Positions 36,201 to 47,357 of a DNA stretch of 64,000 nucleotides are shown here, piece after piece. A program made the position numbers and the translations under genes. This DNA comes from Mytilus edulis (lineage: Eukaryota > Mollusca > Bivalvia > Mytilida > Mytilidae): contig NC_092349.1 in the NCBI RefSeq assembly GCF_963676685.1, positions 58,573,431 through 58,637,430 on the forward strand, in the 5' to 3' direction. A model generated the notes under the pieces. It made no database searches and was not told the origin of the DNA. It worked only from the letters and a program-made list of their open reading frames with translations. How positions within the stretch are numbered: the first letter of the stretch is position 1; every line of letters begins with the position of its first letter.

Positions 36201-38508
36201 AAATCTGAAATTTATAAAAATTGAAAGGGAGCTTACATCGATAGATATAAACAATTCACCAAAGTTTCATGGACATTGGTGAAAGCCTTTTTGAGTTATT
36301 GTCCGAAGTGTTGAAAATCCCCCCTTTTTAATGAATAAAGCCCCACAAATCCCAAACTTAAAATCTGAAATTAAAAAAAAACGAAAGTGAGCTTACGTCA
36401 ATAGATAAAAACAATTCACTTAAGTTTCATGGAAATTGGTGAAAGTGTTTTTGAGTTATTGTCCGAAGTGTGGACGACGGACGGACGGACGGACAGACGG
36501 ACGGACAGACGGACAGACGGTATACCATAATACGTCCCGTCTAAAAGACGACGGGCGTATAAAAATAAACATTGTGTTATAATTATAATCACCACAAAAC
36601 AAACAATTATGTAACAAAAAAAACATTGTCAGGTTAAAACATAACATAGAAATGAAACGGCTTAGCAACACTTGGTAAATTGTTAAAGGGTGTATAACGT
36701 ATTTCAAAGAGATAACTCCCTAAATCGGTGGTACATTTGTAAAACTCAAGTTTCATCAATATATCTCAAGTATTTACTTGAAACAGATTGGATCTATGTT
36801 ACCTTTAAGCTTAGAATATATTCATGAAAATGGTTGACACAAATGTAAAGATAACTGAGCTGTTTCCCTTAACTTATGTCTACTTCCTCGAGTAAAGTAC
36901 ACAATGAACTAATATTTTTGTCTTTAAATTAAATTTTACTTGCACACTGACGTTTTTTTGTGAGTGTCATTATCTCTCAGCAAACAAGATGGCGGCTGTA
37001 AAATTTACGAAGGGATGATTTTAACTTTACCATTTGAAACACTAAAGCTATAATCAAGCAAGATAAGCCAAAATTTATGATTGAATAATTTGTTGCAACC
37101 TTTTTAATTGTATTGAATAAATTTAAACAGCTAAAATATTGTTTTTACGAAAATAAATTAAGACTTACCAATATGTGTAATAGCAGAGCCTGAGATAGCA
37201 GGATGATTTTTGAAATATAGTGGCTACTTTTATACTGAGTTAAATAAAACTACAAAGTGAATGATCTGCATGGTGAATAATATCAATTAGTGACACATGT
37301 TGTTTGTCTGTCTTGATAATGACTGAATAAGCAAATATTGTTAAACGTGTTACTGTCTACAACTGTTTATAATCAAATCTTTTATTTCTTTATTGATATT
37401 GTATTTTAATCAGCAAATAATAAAATCAAAAAAATTCTGAAATCAGAGGAAAATCAATGGAAAGGCTCTAATCAAATGACAAATTCAAAAGCTCAAGCAC
37501 ATCAGACAACAGGAGAACAACTCTCATATTCGTGACTTAGAAGAGGCATTTTGTATTTAAGGAAATGATGGATTAAGCCTGGTTTTATAACTAGCTAAAC
37601 CTTTCAATTGTATCACAGTCGCATCTTATCAAATCACTTTGACAACGATGTTCGAACAAAAAAAACAGACACAACAGGCAAAAATGAAAATAGGATACAA
37701 TAAAGGGCTGCGCTTTAGCGCATGATACGCCCGTTGCTCTTTAAACTAGTCTTTTATGCTTTAAATGAATTTATATGATCAACTAGAAATATATATACAA
37801 ATCAAAAGGGATGTTACATTAATATATTCACCAAAGTTTCATAAAATCCCCCTTTTTTAAGTATAAAAATTCATTACTTAAGAAAACGTAAAATCTAAAA
37901 TTTATAAAAATGGAAAGGGAGCTTATGTCAATAGATATAAACAATTTATCAAAGTTGCATAAAATTTTGTGAAAGTGTTAGTTATTGTCCCAAAATTGGA
38001 AAATCCCCCCTTTTTTAAGCATAAAAATTCATAACACGGAAATGTAATATCTGAAATTTATAAAAATTGAAAGGGAGCTTACATCAATAGATATAAACAA
38101 TTCACCAAAGTTTCATGGACATTGGTGAAAGCCTTTTTGAGTTATTGTCCGAAGTGTTGAAAATCCCCCTTTTTTTTTATGAATAAAGCCCCATAAATCC
38201 AAAACTTAAAATCTGAAATTTATAAAAATTGAAAGGGAGCTTACATCGATAGATATAAACAATTCACCAAAGTTTCATGGACATTGGTGAAAGCCTTTTT
38301 GAGTTATTGTCCGAAGTGTTGAAAATCCCCCCTTTTTTATGAATAAAGCCCCATAAATTCAAAACTTAAAATCTGAAATTAAAAAAAAAACGAAAGGGAG
38401 CTTACGTCAATAGATAAAAACAATTCACTTAAGTTTCATGGAAATTGGTGAAAGTGTTTTTGAGTTATTGTCCGAAGTGTGGACGACGGACGGACGGACG
38501 GACAGACG
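33276..38508. repeat. 2.6 tandem copies of a 2,006-bp composite unit
   Basis: The marker GGATACAATAAAGGGCTGCG starts at 33681, 35687 and 37693, an exact 2,006-bp step. Unit order: family E-like segment; GGGCTGCGCTTTAGCGCATG; four to five 157-160-bp core repeats (TTTCATGGACATTGGTGAAA, GAGTTATTGTCCGAAGTGT, AAATCCCCCC); an ACGG/ACAG microsatellite; ATACGTCCCGTCTAAAAGAC end; a MITE-like segment (about +1000); and a 50-bp antisense fragment of the reverse transcriptase seen at 1-790. Copy 3 stops abruptly in the ACGG run at 38508. Core repeats followed by a tetranucleotide run is the plan of bivalve pearl elements, which are related to Helentrons (family knowledge). No protein is encoded. Confidence 0.93.
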
Positions 38509-39489
38509 ATTTCGACATTTAGAATCTGTCACTTATATAACGATATTGTCACCTTCAAAACGAACTGTCAACGACATAACAAACATGTCAAGTACATAAC
38601 ACAAATTTCCACTACATAAGAAATTAGGCCAATTGTTATGTAGTTGACGTGTTCACACTTTGGCCCAATTTTTATACCACTCATTTTACGTTTCAAACGA
38701 AACTTACGTACGTAAACGCAAGTGACTTAGGCTTACAATTATACGGACTTATAAGACATAAATTATTTTGTGGTTGTCTCCCTTCGCCGGTTTCAGCATG
38801 TCAAATTTCAGTCGGATAATATTCTTTTAATTCTAAATAACATTCATGTACGAAGCAAGGACCGTTCGATATTGGGGGGAGGGGATCGTGCTGTGAATTT
38901 AAAAAGAAAATATTTCTGCCCATTAGATAATTTTCAAAACAAAATTTCCGAATCAATATCTCTCCCCCTCCCCCGAAAAATTAAATGATCGATTAACAAA
39001 ATCAAAAATGGCTGCAAAACATGTTGTTTGGAATATAGAAAAAATCACGCAGTCAAGCAATGACAAAATAGACTCAATCGAAATTTCTCCAAAAATGTTA
39101 GAAATAAAACAAATTTATCCATGTACCCCCTCCCCTAAAAATAAAAGGGTTGCTTCCTTATCAAAAACATGGACTGGCATTTAGCTGAACGAAAGTAAAA
39201 TGTGTACAAAAGTAAGAATATAACACATTTACAGAAAAAAGGTTTACCACAAAGTTTTTTTGGTATTCTTTGTTTTTGAAAGTCAATATTTTCCATTCTT
39301 TTTTTATCCGTCTTCCGTTTTCTCGGGACTGAGGGAATTATCGACCTCACTATACAAAATTTATAGGTCTGCTTCGAAATGTGCAGAAAACTGTTCAACT
39401 ATCTGACTATACCTCATAAGGTCAGATCAAGTAAGATAAACGATACTGCAGTTCCATCGGGAAATCGGAGGAGTAAATCGGTTTATATG
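38509..39489. other. No gene seen
   Basis: A short self-similar stretch at 38570-38650 (CATAACAAACATGTCAAGTACATAAC and an inverted GTTATGTAGTTGACGTGTT). No coding exon with both splice sites was found. Confidence 0.5.
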
Positions 39490-39672
39490 TTACAGTTCAT
39501 AAGTTGACAAAGTAACAGGCCGACAGGTTGACACTAGAAAGGTTGAGAGGTTGACTCTAAAAAGGTCCACAATGTTGACAAGTGTTAAGGTCGACAAGTT
39601 GACAGGTCGACAATGTTTAAAATTCGATAAATGCATAGGTCGACAGTTGACAAGTGTAAAGGTTAAAAGTCG
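39490..39672. repeat. GTCGACA/GTTGACA short tandem array
   Basis: About ten degenerate words of the type AAGTTGACAGGTCGACA over 180 bp. A short frame after it (RELRAGFINDPDEEQDVP, to TAA at 39770) follows a TTGCAAAG acceptor-like site but is unsupported. Confidence 0.75.
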
Positions 39673-39889
39673 TTTGAAGTTGAGTTATGTGTTTGACTTG
39701 CAAAGAGAATTAAGGGCTGGATTTATAAATGATCCTGATGAAGAACAAGATGTTCCTACGGTTGCAGAATAAAGTCGAGATTTGTTTAAATTTCGTTCTT
39801 AATAGATAAAACCTTTGTTGTCCATTTTTTCAAATTACAGTCCTTGTGGTTAATTAAGTAAGGACGGGTCCTTTTCATTTTTATACGTC

Positions 39890-41235
39890 CGTCAAAATTT
39901 TGACGGGACGTATTAAGGTATACAAATTTCCGGTGTCCGCCCGTCTGTCTGTCCGGCGTAAACATGTCGCACCGTAACTTGAGAACGACTTATCCAAATT
40001 TCATGAAACTTATAAAAAAGAAGATGTGGTATGATTGCCAATGAGACAACTATCCACAAAAGACCAAAATGACACAGACATTAACAACTATAGGTCGTCG
40101 TACGGCCTTCAACAATGAGCAAAGCCCATACCGCAAAGTCAGCTATAAAAGACCCCGATAAGACAATGTAAAACAATTCAAACGAGAAAACTAACGTCCT
40201 TATTTATGTAAAGAAATTAACGAAAAACAAATATGTAACACATAAACAAACGACAACCACTTAAATACAGGCTCTTGACTTGGGACAGGCACCTCCATAA
40301 ATAATGTTAACATAGTTGTTTCTTATGATGGCCAAATGATCTGTATAGCTTTTGGTAAAAATAAGATTTAAACTTTTTGAGTTACGGCAATTTGTAACTA
40401 AAACAGGGGTGTGTTTTTTTCACATGTCGCACCGTATCTCAAAAACGATTCTTGAATATGGGTTAAAACTTTAAAGACTTCTTAGTTATATCAATTTCAA
40501 TATCTGTATACTTTTTGGTGATGATTCAAAATTTCATTTTTGAGTTATTGAGTATTTTGTAAAAAAGGGGGAAGTTTTTTTTTACATGCATGTCGCGCCA
40601 TATCTCAAGAACGATTTATGATTATTGCTTAAAACTTTACACACTTCTTTGTTAAATTAATCTAATTTAAATATCTGTATATAATAGATCTGTATACTTT
40701 TTGGTGATGATTCAAAATTTCATTTTTGAGTTATTGAGTATTTTGTAAAAAAGGGGGAGGGTTTTTTTTTACATGTTGTGCCGTTTCTCAAAAAACAATT
40801 TAGGATTATTGCTTAACACTTTACACACTTCTTTGTTATATAAATCTAAAGATCTGTATACTTTTTGGTGATGATTCAAAATTTATATTTTTGAGTTATT
40901 GCGTATTTTGTTAAACAGGGGAGATTTTTTTTACATGTCATGCCGTATCTCAAAAATAATTCATGATTTTTACTTAAAATTAACACTCTGTACGATTAAT
41001 CTAAAGATCTGTATACTTTTTGGTTTTGATTCAAAATTTTATTTTAGTGATATTTAGTTTTTTGTTAAAAAAAAAAACCCAAAAAACAGGGTTTGGGGTT
41101 TCACATGTCCAGCCGTGTCTAAAAAAAACAATATATGGTTATTGCATAAAACTTTCTCAGAAACTATTTATGATTATTGCATAAAACTTCCACACAAGAC
41201 GTCGGGCGTATCATGCGCTCATGGCGCATCTGTTT
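39890..41235 (-). mobile_element. Inverted pearl/Helentron-like element with nested family D repeat
   Basis: Ends TATACGTCCGTCAAAATTTT and GTCGGGCGTATCATGCGCTC mirror the ends of the element in the 2,006-bp unit. The minus-strand order is AGATGCGCCATGAGCGCATG first, then core repeats of about 130-190 bp (TCTGTATACTTTTTGGTGAT, TTCATTTTTGAGTTATTG, ACATGTCGCACCGTATCTC), then a short ACGG-poor tail. A family D copy (40012-40300) is inserted near the tail. Non-coding. Confidence 0.75.
40012..40300 (+). repeat. Family D repeat, nested
   Basis: AAGATGTGGTATGATTGCCA, AACAACTATAGGTCGTCGTA, GACCCCGATAAG, AACGACAACCACTTAAATAC and CTTGACTTGGGACAGGC, in family order. Confidence 0.9.
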
Positions 41236-41754
41236 ATTTTTTATACCAACTCGTGTAGGTGAGTGAGACTTAAACAGACTTAACTTATACACATAACAGC
41301 AAGGACTGTGATCTGAAAATTGAACTGTATAAACTGAAAAATCTAAACTTTTCAGATCGATTTTGTCGTTTCAGTCTGATTTTTAATAATTAGTGGCAAG
41401 TTTCACGTCGTCACTACGAAAACATTTATGAGCATCAGGTTTAATTTAGAATAAACAAGTTACAACTTAAACCTTTGTCTCATGATTATATGACTTGAAA
41501 CACAATAATTGTTAGATACATCGAGAAAAATTTATACAGAACATTATGTATTACCTATAAAAAAAAAATATGACTCAGAAAAGAAGATAAACTTAAAACC
41601 TAAAACTGTCAAAGGTCAGGGTCATGGAATTCTGCGCATCAATTTCAGTTGAACAGAAGAAAGTCAAACATCGTATGTTATACTCATGCAGACCATCCAA
41701 GCTTACTATGTACAACAGATAAAAAGTTACAAATAATTTACTCATTGGTTGTAC

Positions 41755-41905
41755 AAGCGGGGCGGGTCTGTGATTGGATATTTTTTTTCTTCGGAAAATT
41801 CGAAAGATTACGAGAAGATTACAGAAAAGGAGACAACAACTGTTTTTTTTTTCCTTTTTATTCTGGAACCCCTCTTTTTGAAATGTCTGGATCCGCCCCT
41901 TTTAC
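41755..41905. mobile_element. Truncated GGATCC-type MITE
   Basis: Right end GTCTGGATCCGCCCCTT preceded by TTCTGGAACCCCTCTTTTTG; the left end is degraded to GCGGGGCGGGTCTG. Confidence 0.6.
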
Positions 41906-41979
41906 TTATCTACCGCCATAGAACCACGATTTTGCTATATATCCAAGTTTCTTGTAGTCTGCATGATCATGAAGCAGAT

Positions 41980-42450
41980 TTATGAAAAAGAAGATGTGGT
42001 ATGATTCCAAATGAGACAACTCTCCACAAAAGACCCAAATGACACAGAAATTAACAACTATAGGTCACTGTACAGCCTTCAAAAATGAACAAAGCGCGTA
42101 CCGCATAGTCAGCTATAAAAGGCCCCGAAAATGTAAAGCAATCCAAACGCGAAAACTTACGGTCTTATTCATATAATAGAAAATGAACGAAAACAAATAT
42201 GAAACATATAAACAAACGACAACCACTGAATAACAGGCTCCTGGCTAAGAACAGGCACAGTACGCGTACATACGTACATAATGTGGCGGGGTTAAACAAT
42301 TAAATTAATTTTTAGCGGGATTCCAACCCTCCCCTAACCTGGGACAGTGGTATAACAGTACAACATAAGAACGAACTATAAAAATCACTTGAAAAAATAT
42401 AAACTCATCAGATGGACAAAAATACAAGTGGATGTGGCCGGGTAATTGTA
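41980..42450 (+). repeat. Family D repeat, long copy
   Basis: AAGATGTGGTATGATTCCAA to AACGACAACCACTGAATAAC, continuing through ATGTGGCGGGGTTAAACA and ACCTGGGACAGTGGTATAAC. This is the extended form also present inverted at 7640-8266. The stretch from 42450 to 43190 shows no gene. Confidence 0.85.
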
Positions 42451-43189
42451 CATCCCAACAACAAAAAGACACTAGGAACAGATCCAAGAGTACTGACGGC
42501 TAGTTCAAGGCCACTAACAACTAATAAAATAATCATGCATATAAGACTAGTTTGATAGCTACTCGAATTAAAACAACAGAAATTTTAAACAAATCAAATA
42601 TGCTGCTTTATGCAGCTTTGATTGTCACTCATGCATAACTTAGTTTCAATATTTTAAAAAGGCAATGAAACAGGAAAAAAATATTAAGATTATTATTTCC
42701 AAAAATCTTACTCGGCATGGTTCACCTGTCATGGTAATGTATCGGTTTGATTGACAGCTTAGCTTGTTCATCAGTGCCATGTGACAGTCAATTTCTAAAG
42801 TTTATGCGCTGATCGTGGTAAAAGGGTCCAACAATCTTAGAATAAAGCCATGCTTCGTTAACATAAATGTTAGAGATATTATAACCCATTCAGCGTAATT
42901 TGATACCGTACATTGTATTTGATAACTTACATGTCGGCTTGGATTTTTTTGTCGAAACGCCGAACTTTTCCCTTCAAGAGACATCCTTCTTTTTTCAGAG
43001 TAATTACCTGTCCCCAGCGATGCTTCGAGGGGGTAATAGTAACACAATGATACCTTCAATTCCTCTGTCTGTCCGTTCGTAACACTTCTGTTGGCACTCT
43101 TGAACCTACATTTGTGGATCCTTTAAGGAATTATAAACATGAAACATGGCAAATGTATAACACAGCGATATGTTGTTTTTTTGTTTTTT

Positions 43190-43355
43190 TTTCCATAATG
43201 AACTTTCCAAAGAAAATGAAATTGAGAATTGAAATGGAAAATGTGCCAAAGAGAAGACAACCCAACCATAGAGCAGACAACAGCCAAATGCCATCAATTG
43301 GTCTTCAATGCAGCGAGAAACTCCCCCAAACGGAGGCGTCCTTCAGCTGGCCAAG
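43190..43355. repeat. SINE-like family C, inverted copy 3
   Basis: Inverse of 14245-14405: GAAATGGAAAATGTGCCAAA, GTCTTCAATGCAGCGAGAAA and GGAGGCGTCCTTCAGCTGGC. Confidence 0.85.
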
Positions 43356-43928
43356 TTTTCAAACTACTTTTCTTGATAGGTTATGGCACACACGACACAG
43401 ATCATTCATTGAAAAAAAGGAAAAGCTGGGTTATCAATAAGACAAAAGAAAAGTAAAGCCCTTACTCATTTTAAAGGCAATCAAATAAAATAACTCCCAA
43501 AACGATCTGATGATCAAATAATCCGGGTATTTTGATATGCCCAAATATTAGAAAAACATTACAGCCTTTATGTATATATATTCACCTAATTTACTGAACT
43601 TGTACAAGGTCCTTTATCTTTGATAAAATTTATCCTTTTTAGAATATATATGTTAAAAAAGCTCATTTTCCCGTATACTCTTTGAACGCCATGTTAACAA
43701 TTTGGTTGACCACAGAAACTCGTTTAGCACGAAAACATGAAACATTTGTAACTGTATATATTGAGAACCGCAGTGTCACCCCCTTTCAATTTTCCCATAA
43801 GAAATGCATTAAAAATAATTATTCGACGTCCTTCAAATTCTCGCCCGCAAATTATCATTATTCCAGCCAGAAAATTTCAAAGTATATACCTGTGGCCCAT
43901 GCGAACACAATTTGGCCTTTTTGTATAA

Positions 43929-44058
43929 GACAAGTGTATACTCCGAGTCTCGCTCGTGGAATACGCTATATCAAATAAATTTAAACTAAACGGACAAGTG
44001 TATACTCCGAGTCTCGCTCGTGGAATACGTTATATCAAATAAATTTGAACTAAACGGA
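43929..44058. repeat. 64-bp direct duplication
   Basis: GACAAGTGTATACTCCGAGT restarts 64 bases later with two or three differences. The stretch from 44060 to 45190 holds no feature that I can support. Confidence 0.9.
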
Positions 44059-45198
44059 GAAAGGGAGACAAACACAATTTTATAACGACCAAGTTAAGGT
44101 GTATTACGTAAGTCAAAATATACGATTTTTGTTTAATTCAGAAGTTGAATGGTCAACGGGAGATAACAATGAACATATTTTTGAAATGTTAAGGTTTGTT
44201 ACGTTTAAGTACGTCAAAAACTTAAAATTCTCTACTAAGACATCACACAGAACATTGAGTATAATGATATAATTATATGAACGTGATGTTCCATTGTGAT
44301 CTTGAATACTAACAGTCATTCAATCTATAGGAATTTCATATACTTTCCTTTTATGGAAGCGGGGCAACTATATGGAGGTATAAAGATCAATATCATTACA
44401 TAGCGCAAGACAAGTACTACTGTTTCTAGAATAAAATTCATCGGGTATCAATTTTATGGTAAAATTTTAGAAAAGACAAGAGTTTTCAAAACGTAAAGTG
44501 AAGAACAATCGAGATCTATTTTAGAAAATAACCCTTTATTGTTTTACTATGGTACAAATGTAGCTTCAATGCTCCTTACATTCACATTTTTGAAACAAAA
44601 TGTTGAATACTGGTAGTTCATTACCTTACCATTTTAGACCTTTTTGTTTGGACTGACCAAGGACGTATATTAGAAATCAGAAAGTAGAGATCTTATAGTA
44701 CTCGCAGTTATTGAAACTAGTTCAAAGCCATTAAAAACGTAATAAAAAATATACATCTAAGATAACACACATCCAACATCCAATGGATTTAGTATAGAGA
44801 CGTTATATAAAAAACATGATCTTGTGCAATATCCAAAACATTGGCATCGACATATCGTTGAACCGTGATTGTGCATTTGTTTGTAACAATGATAATTAGT
44901 ACGGTTTCAATTTACTGGTAACAAAATCAGTATACCAACAAAAACATTATTCAAAGATTTGATTTCAGTGTTGAATCGGTAACCTATACGAATAATTTTA
45001 TTTAAAGGATCGTATGTTTACGCGGATGGTATCTTAATTTCCGGGCTCGGTTTACAGAATCATTTTAAAATGTAAGATCTGCTATTGCGTTTTAAATATG
45101 TTTTATACAAGTACTTGCAGATCAAATACGATAATTACGGGGTTAAAAAATTCCATATTGGAAGAAAGCTACCGAAAATTTGTTGCCATTAGTTATGA

Positions 45199-45510
45199 AA
45201 ATAAACTCATCATAGATACCAGGACTACATTTTGTATATACGCCAGACGCGCGTTTCGTCTACAAAAGACTCATCAGTGACGCTCGAATCCAAAAAAGTT
45301 AAAAAAAAAAAAAAAAAAAAAAAAAGCCAAATAAAGTACAAAGTTGAAGAGCATTGAGATCCAAAATTCCTAAAAGTGTTGCAAAATACAGCTAAGGTAA
45401 TCTATGCCTGAGGTAGAAAAGCCTTATTATTTCAAAAAAGTTTTAAAATTTTGTAAACAGTTAATTTATAAATATAACAATATCAATGATAATTCATGTC
45501 AGCACAAAAA
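45199..45510 (+). repeat. Family A repeat with internal poly(A)
   Basis: Starts AATAAACTCATCATAGATAC and CGCCAGACGCGCGTTTCGTC; a run of about 25 A at 45300-45325 separates the GACGCTCGAATCC block from AAAGTTGAAGAGCATTGAGA. A start fragment recurs at 46098-46150. Confidence 0.85.
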
Positions 45511-46501
45511 GTCACGAAACTGTTCAGAGTTTGTTTCCTTAGGTTTGTATCATTTTCGTCGTCCGATCTTTTTAATACACAGCAGAACCAAAGTTGTCCT
45601 ATTTAAATGGGTTCATATGAACTCTTTAAGAAGACGTTTCCACGAAAACCTTTTTTAGAGAAACAAAAAGACAGTCCTGCACTAAATTCAGTACAATAAG
45701 TTCGCTTTATACACAACTAAAAGTTTTATGAAGAATGACAGTTTTTTTGGTTTATAGTTTTATTATCAAATAACTCATAATATGTATACTTCAAATGAAA
45801 CCTTCATTGATAAAGCATGGATTTTAAACTGTTGATAGGCTACTTTTTTCTGCTTTTGCAGCGTTTCTGTTATAGTATCACTCTTTGTTAGGGCGAGGGT
45901 CTGCTCGATGTGGAAGAAGTTAAGACTACTGTTAAAAATATAAACTTTTCCATTGTCCTCAGTGGTCTGGAATAATATCAATCTTAATATAATTTGACCC
46001 AACGGTGATGTGACAATCAGTTATACTTTTCATTTATAAGTCAACTTCTCGTACTCTATGCATAACCAGTATTCAAACTATTTAGTGGGTTAATATACTC
46101 ATCATAGATACCAGGACTAAAATTGTGTACGCCAGATGGGTGTTAAAAACATACAAAGACACAATAACATAACAATGTGAAGACTATTCGCAATTCCTAA
46201 AAGTACGTTGACCTATAATAGTTTGCTTTAACAAATTTTGACTTGGATGGAGAGTTGTCTCATTGCCACTCATACCATATCTTCTAATATCTACAGCCAC
46301 GGTAATATAATATTTTCCTGGGGTAGAAAATGATAAGTATTTCGAAAAAAATCAGTTTTGTTGACAGTTGATTCATGTTATTACGGCCATATCAATGATA
46401 CCTCATTGCTTAGGTAATATATTCCCACGCATAGGAAGCGAGGTGGTGAATCAAATATTTTTGTAATACAAATATCAAAGTTGTCTTATATCGGAGCCTT
46501 C

Positions 46502-46665
46502 CAGAGGCGGATTTAGGGGGAGGGGGCAGGGGGCCCGGGCCCCCCCCCTTTTGAGAAAAAAATTTGGTTGCTTATATAGGGAATCACTGAAGCGTGACGA
46601 GATCGGGCCCCCTCTTAGCGCAGCCAGTGGGCCCCCACTTATGAAAATTTCTGTATCCGCCACTG
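46502..46665. mobile_element. MITE with GGCGGATTTAG end
   Basis: Ends CAGAGGCGGATTTAG and the diverged GTATCCGCCACTG; direct CCTTC duplication on both sides (46497-46501, 46666-46670). Inside, GGGCCCGGGCCCCCC and its inverse. Confidence 0.8.
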
Positions 46666-47219
46666 CCTTCTATAGCTTATTTCACGGCATTTTGACAAAT
46701 AAATGCCAAAAACTACGTCATTTGGTCTGTGGTAGATATTTGTCTCATAGACAATAATACCTAATTTTATTTCGTTTTTATAGCTGGAAGAATTTTACAA
46801 TCATGGCTGCTAAGAACAATACAACAATTTTATAAAGACAAGTGAGAAAAACTCGATACCAAAAAGAAAAAACCAATTACAATTTGTAATGTTATATAAT
46901 ATACTTAAATATTTGTTTTGAATAGAGATATATCGTATTACACACGTTCAGTGTTAGAATCTTTATATATACAACGCATTAGCAACATATATTACTTGTG
47001 TGTATGAAATCATATAAAAGGGAAAAAGAACAAACTTCTAGCATGATTGAAATATTGGTATTAATTTGATTGGATAATCCCAGTAGTGCATTACAGCTAT
47101 GTAATATTTAAAAGTAATTGAACGTATCTTAGTCACATATGTATGGACAGGATCTTTTGTGCGTATATTGAATATCTTAAACATGGTAACTTTTTTCTTC
47201 AAAATTTGACTTTCATACC

Positions 47220-47340
47220 TAAAGGCGTCATGTTGAAGGCCGAACCCTTGACCTACAGTGGTTTACTTTTACAAATTCTTACTTGGATAGAGAGTTGTCT
47301 CATTGGCACTCATTCCACTTCTTCCTATATCTATCAAAGT
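47220..47340. repeat. Family D-like fragment abutting the C4-like gene
   Basis: TTGAAGGCCGAACCCTTGAC and GTTGTCTCATTGGCACTCAT. It ends about 18 bases before the stop codon of the collagen C4-like gene on the other strand, so the repeat lies in its 3' flank. Confidence 0.75.
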
Positions 47341-47357
47341 TAAAAGAAATATCTTCT

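Noticed and set aside
36456-36707. Minus-strand frame with a Pro-Ser-Val-Arg repeat
   Set aside because: It reads the ACGG microsatellite and end of the pearl-like unit; the same frame fragment recurs at 57281-57400 because the repeat recurs.
33276-38508. Array considered as a CRISPR-like or centromeric satellite
   Set aside because: The units are 2 kb and composite, with no spacer variation; the internal 160-bp repeats fit pearl core repeats, and the genome is a metazoan one.
39551-39772. Plus-strand frame ending FINDPDEEQDVPTVAE
   Set aside because: Most of it is the GTCGACA tandem array. The last 22 codons follow only a weak acceptor-like site, without an upstream exon.
43682-43978. 98-codon plus-strand frame
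   Set aside because: No domain, no splice context, and it runs into a 64-bp direct duplication.
45775-46002. Possible first exon with a signal peptide (MEKFIFLTVVLTSSTSSRP)
   Set aside because: It stops after 21 codons, has no donor site at the right place, and no second exon was found.
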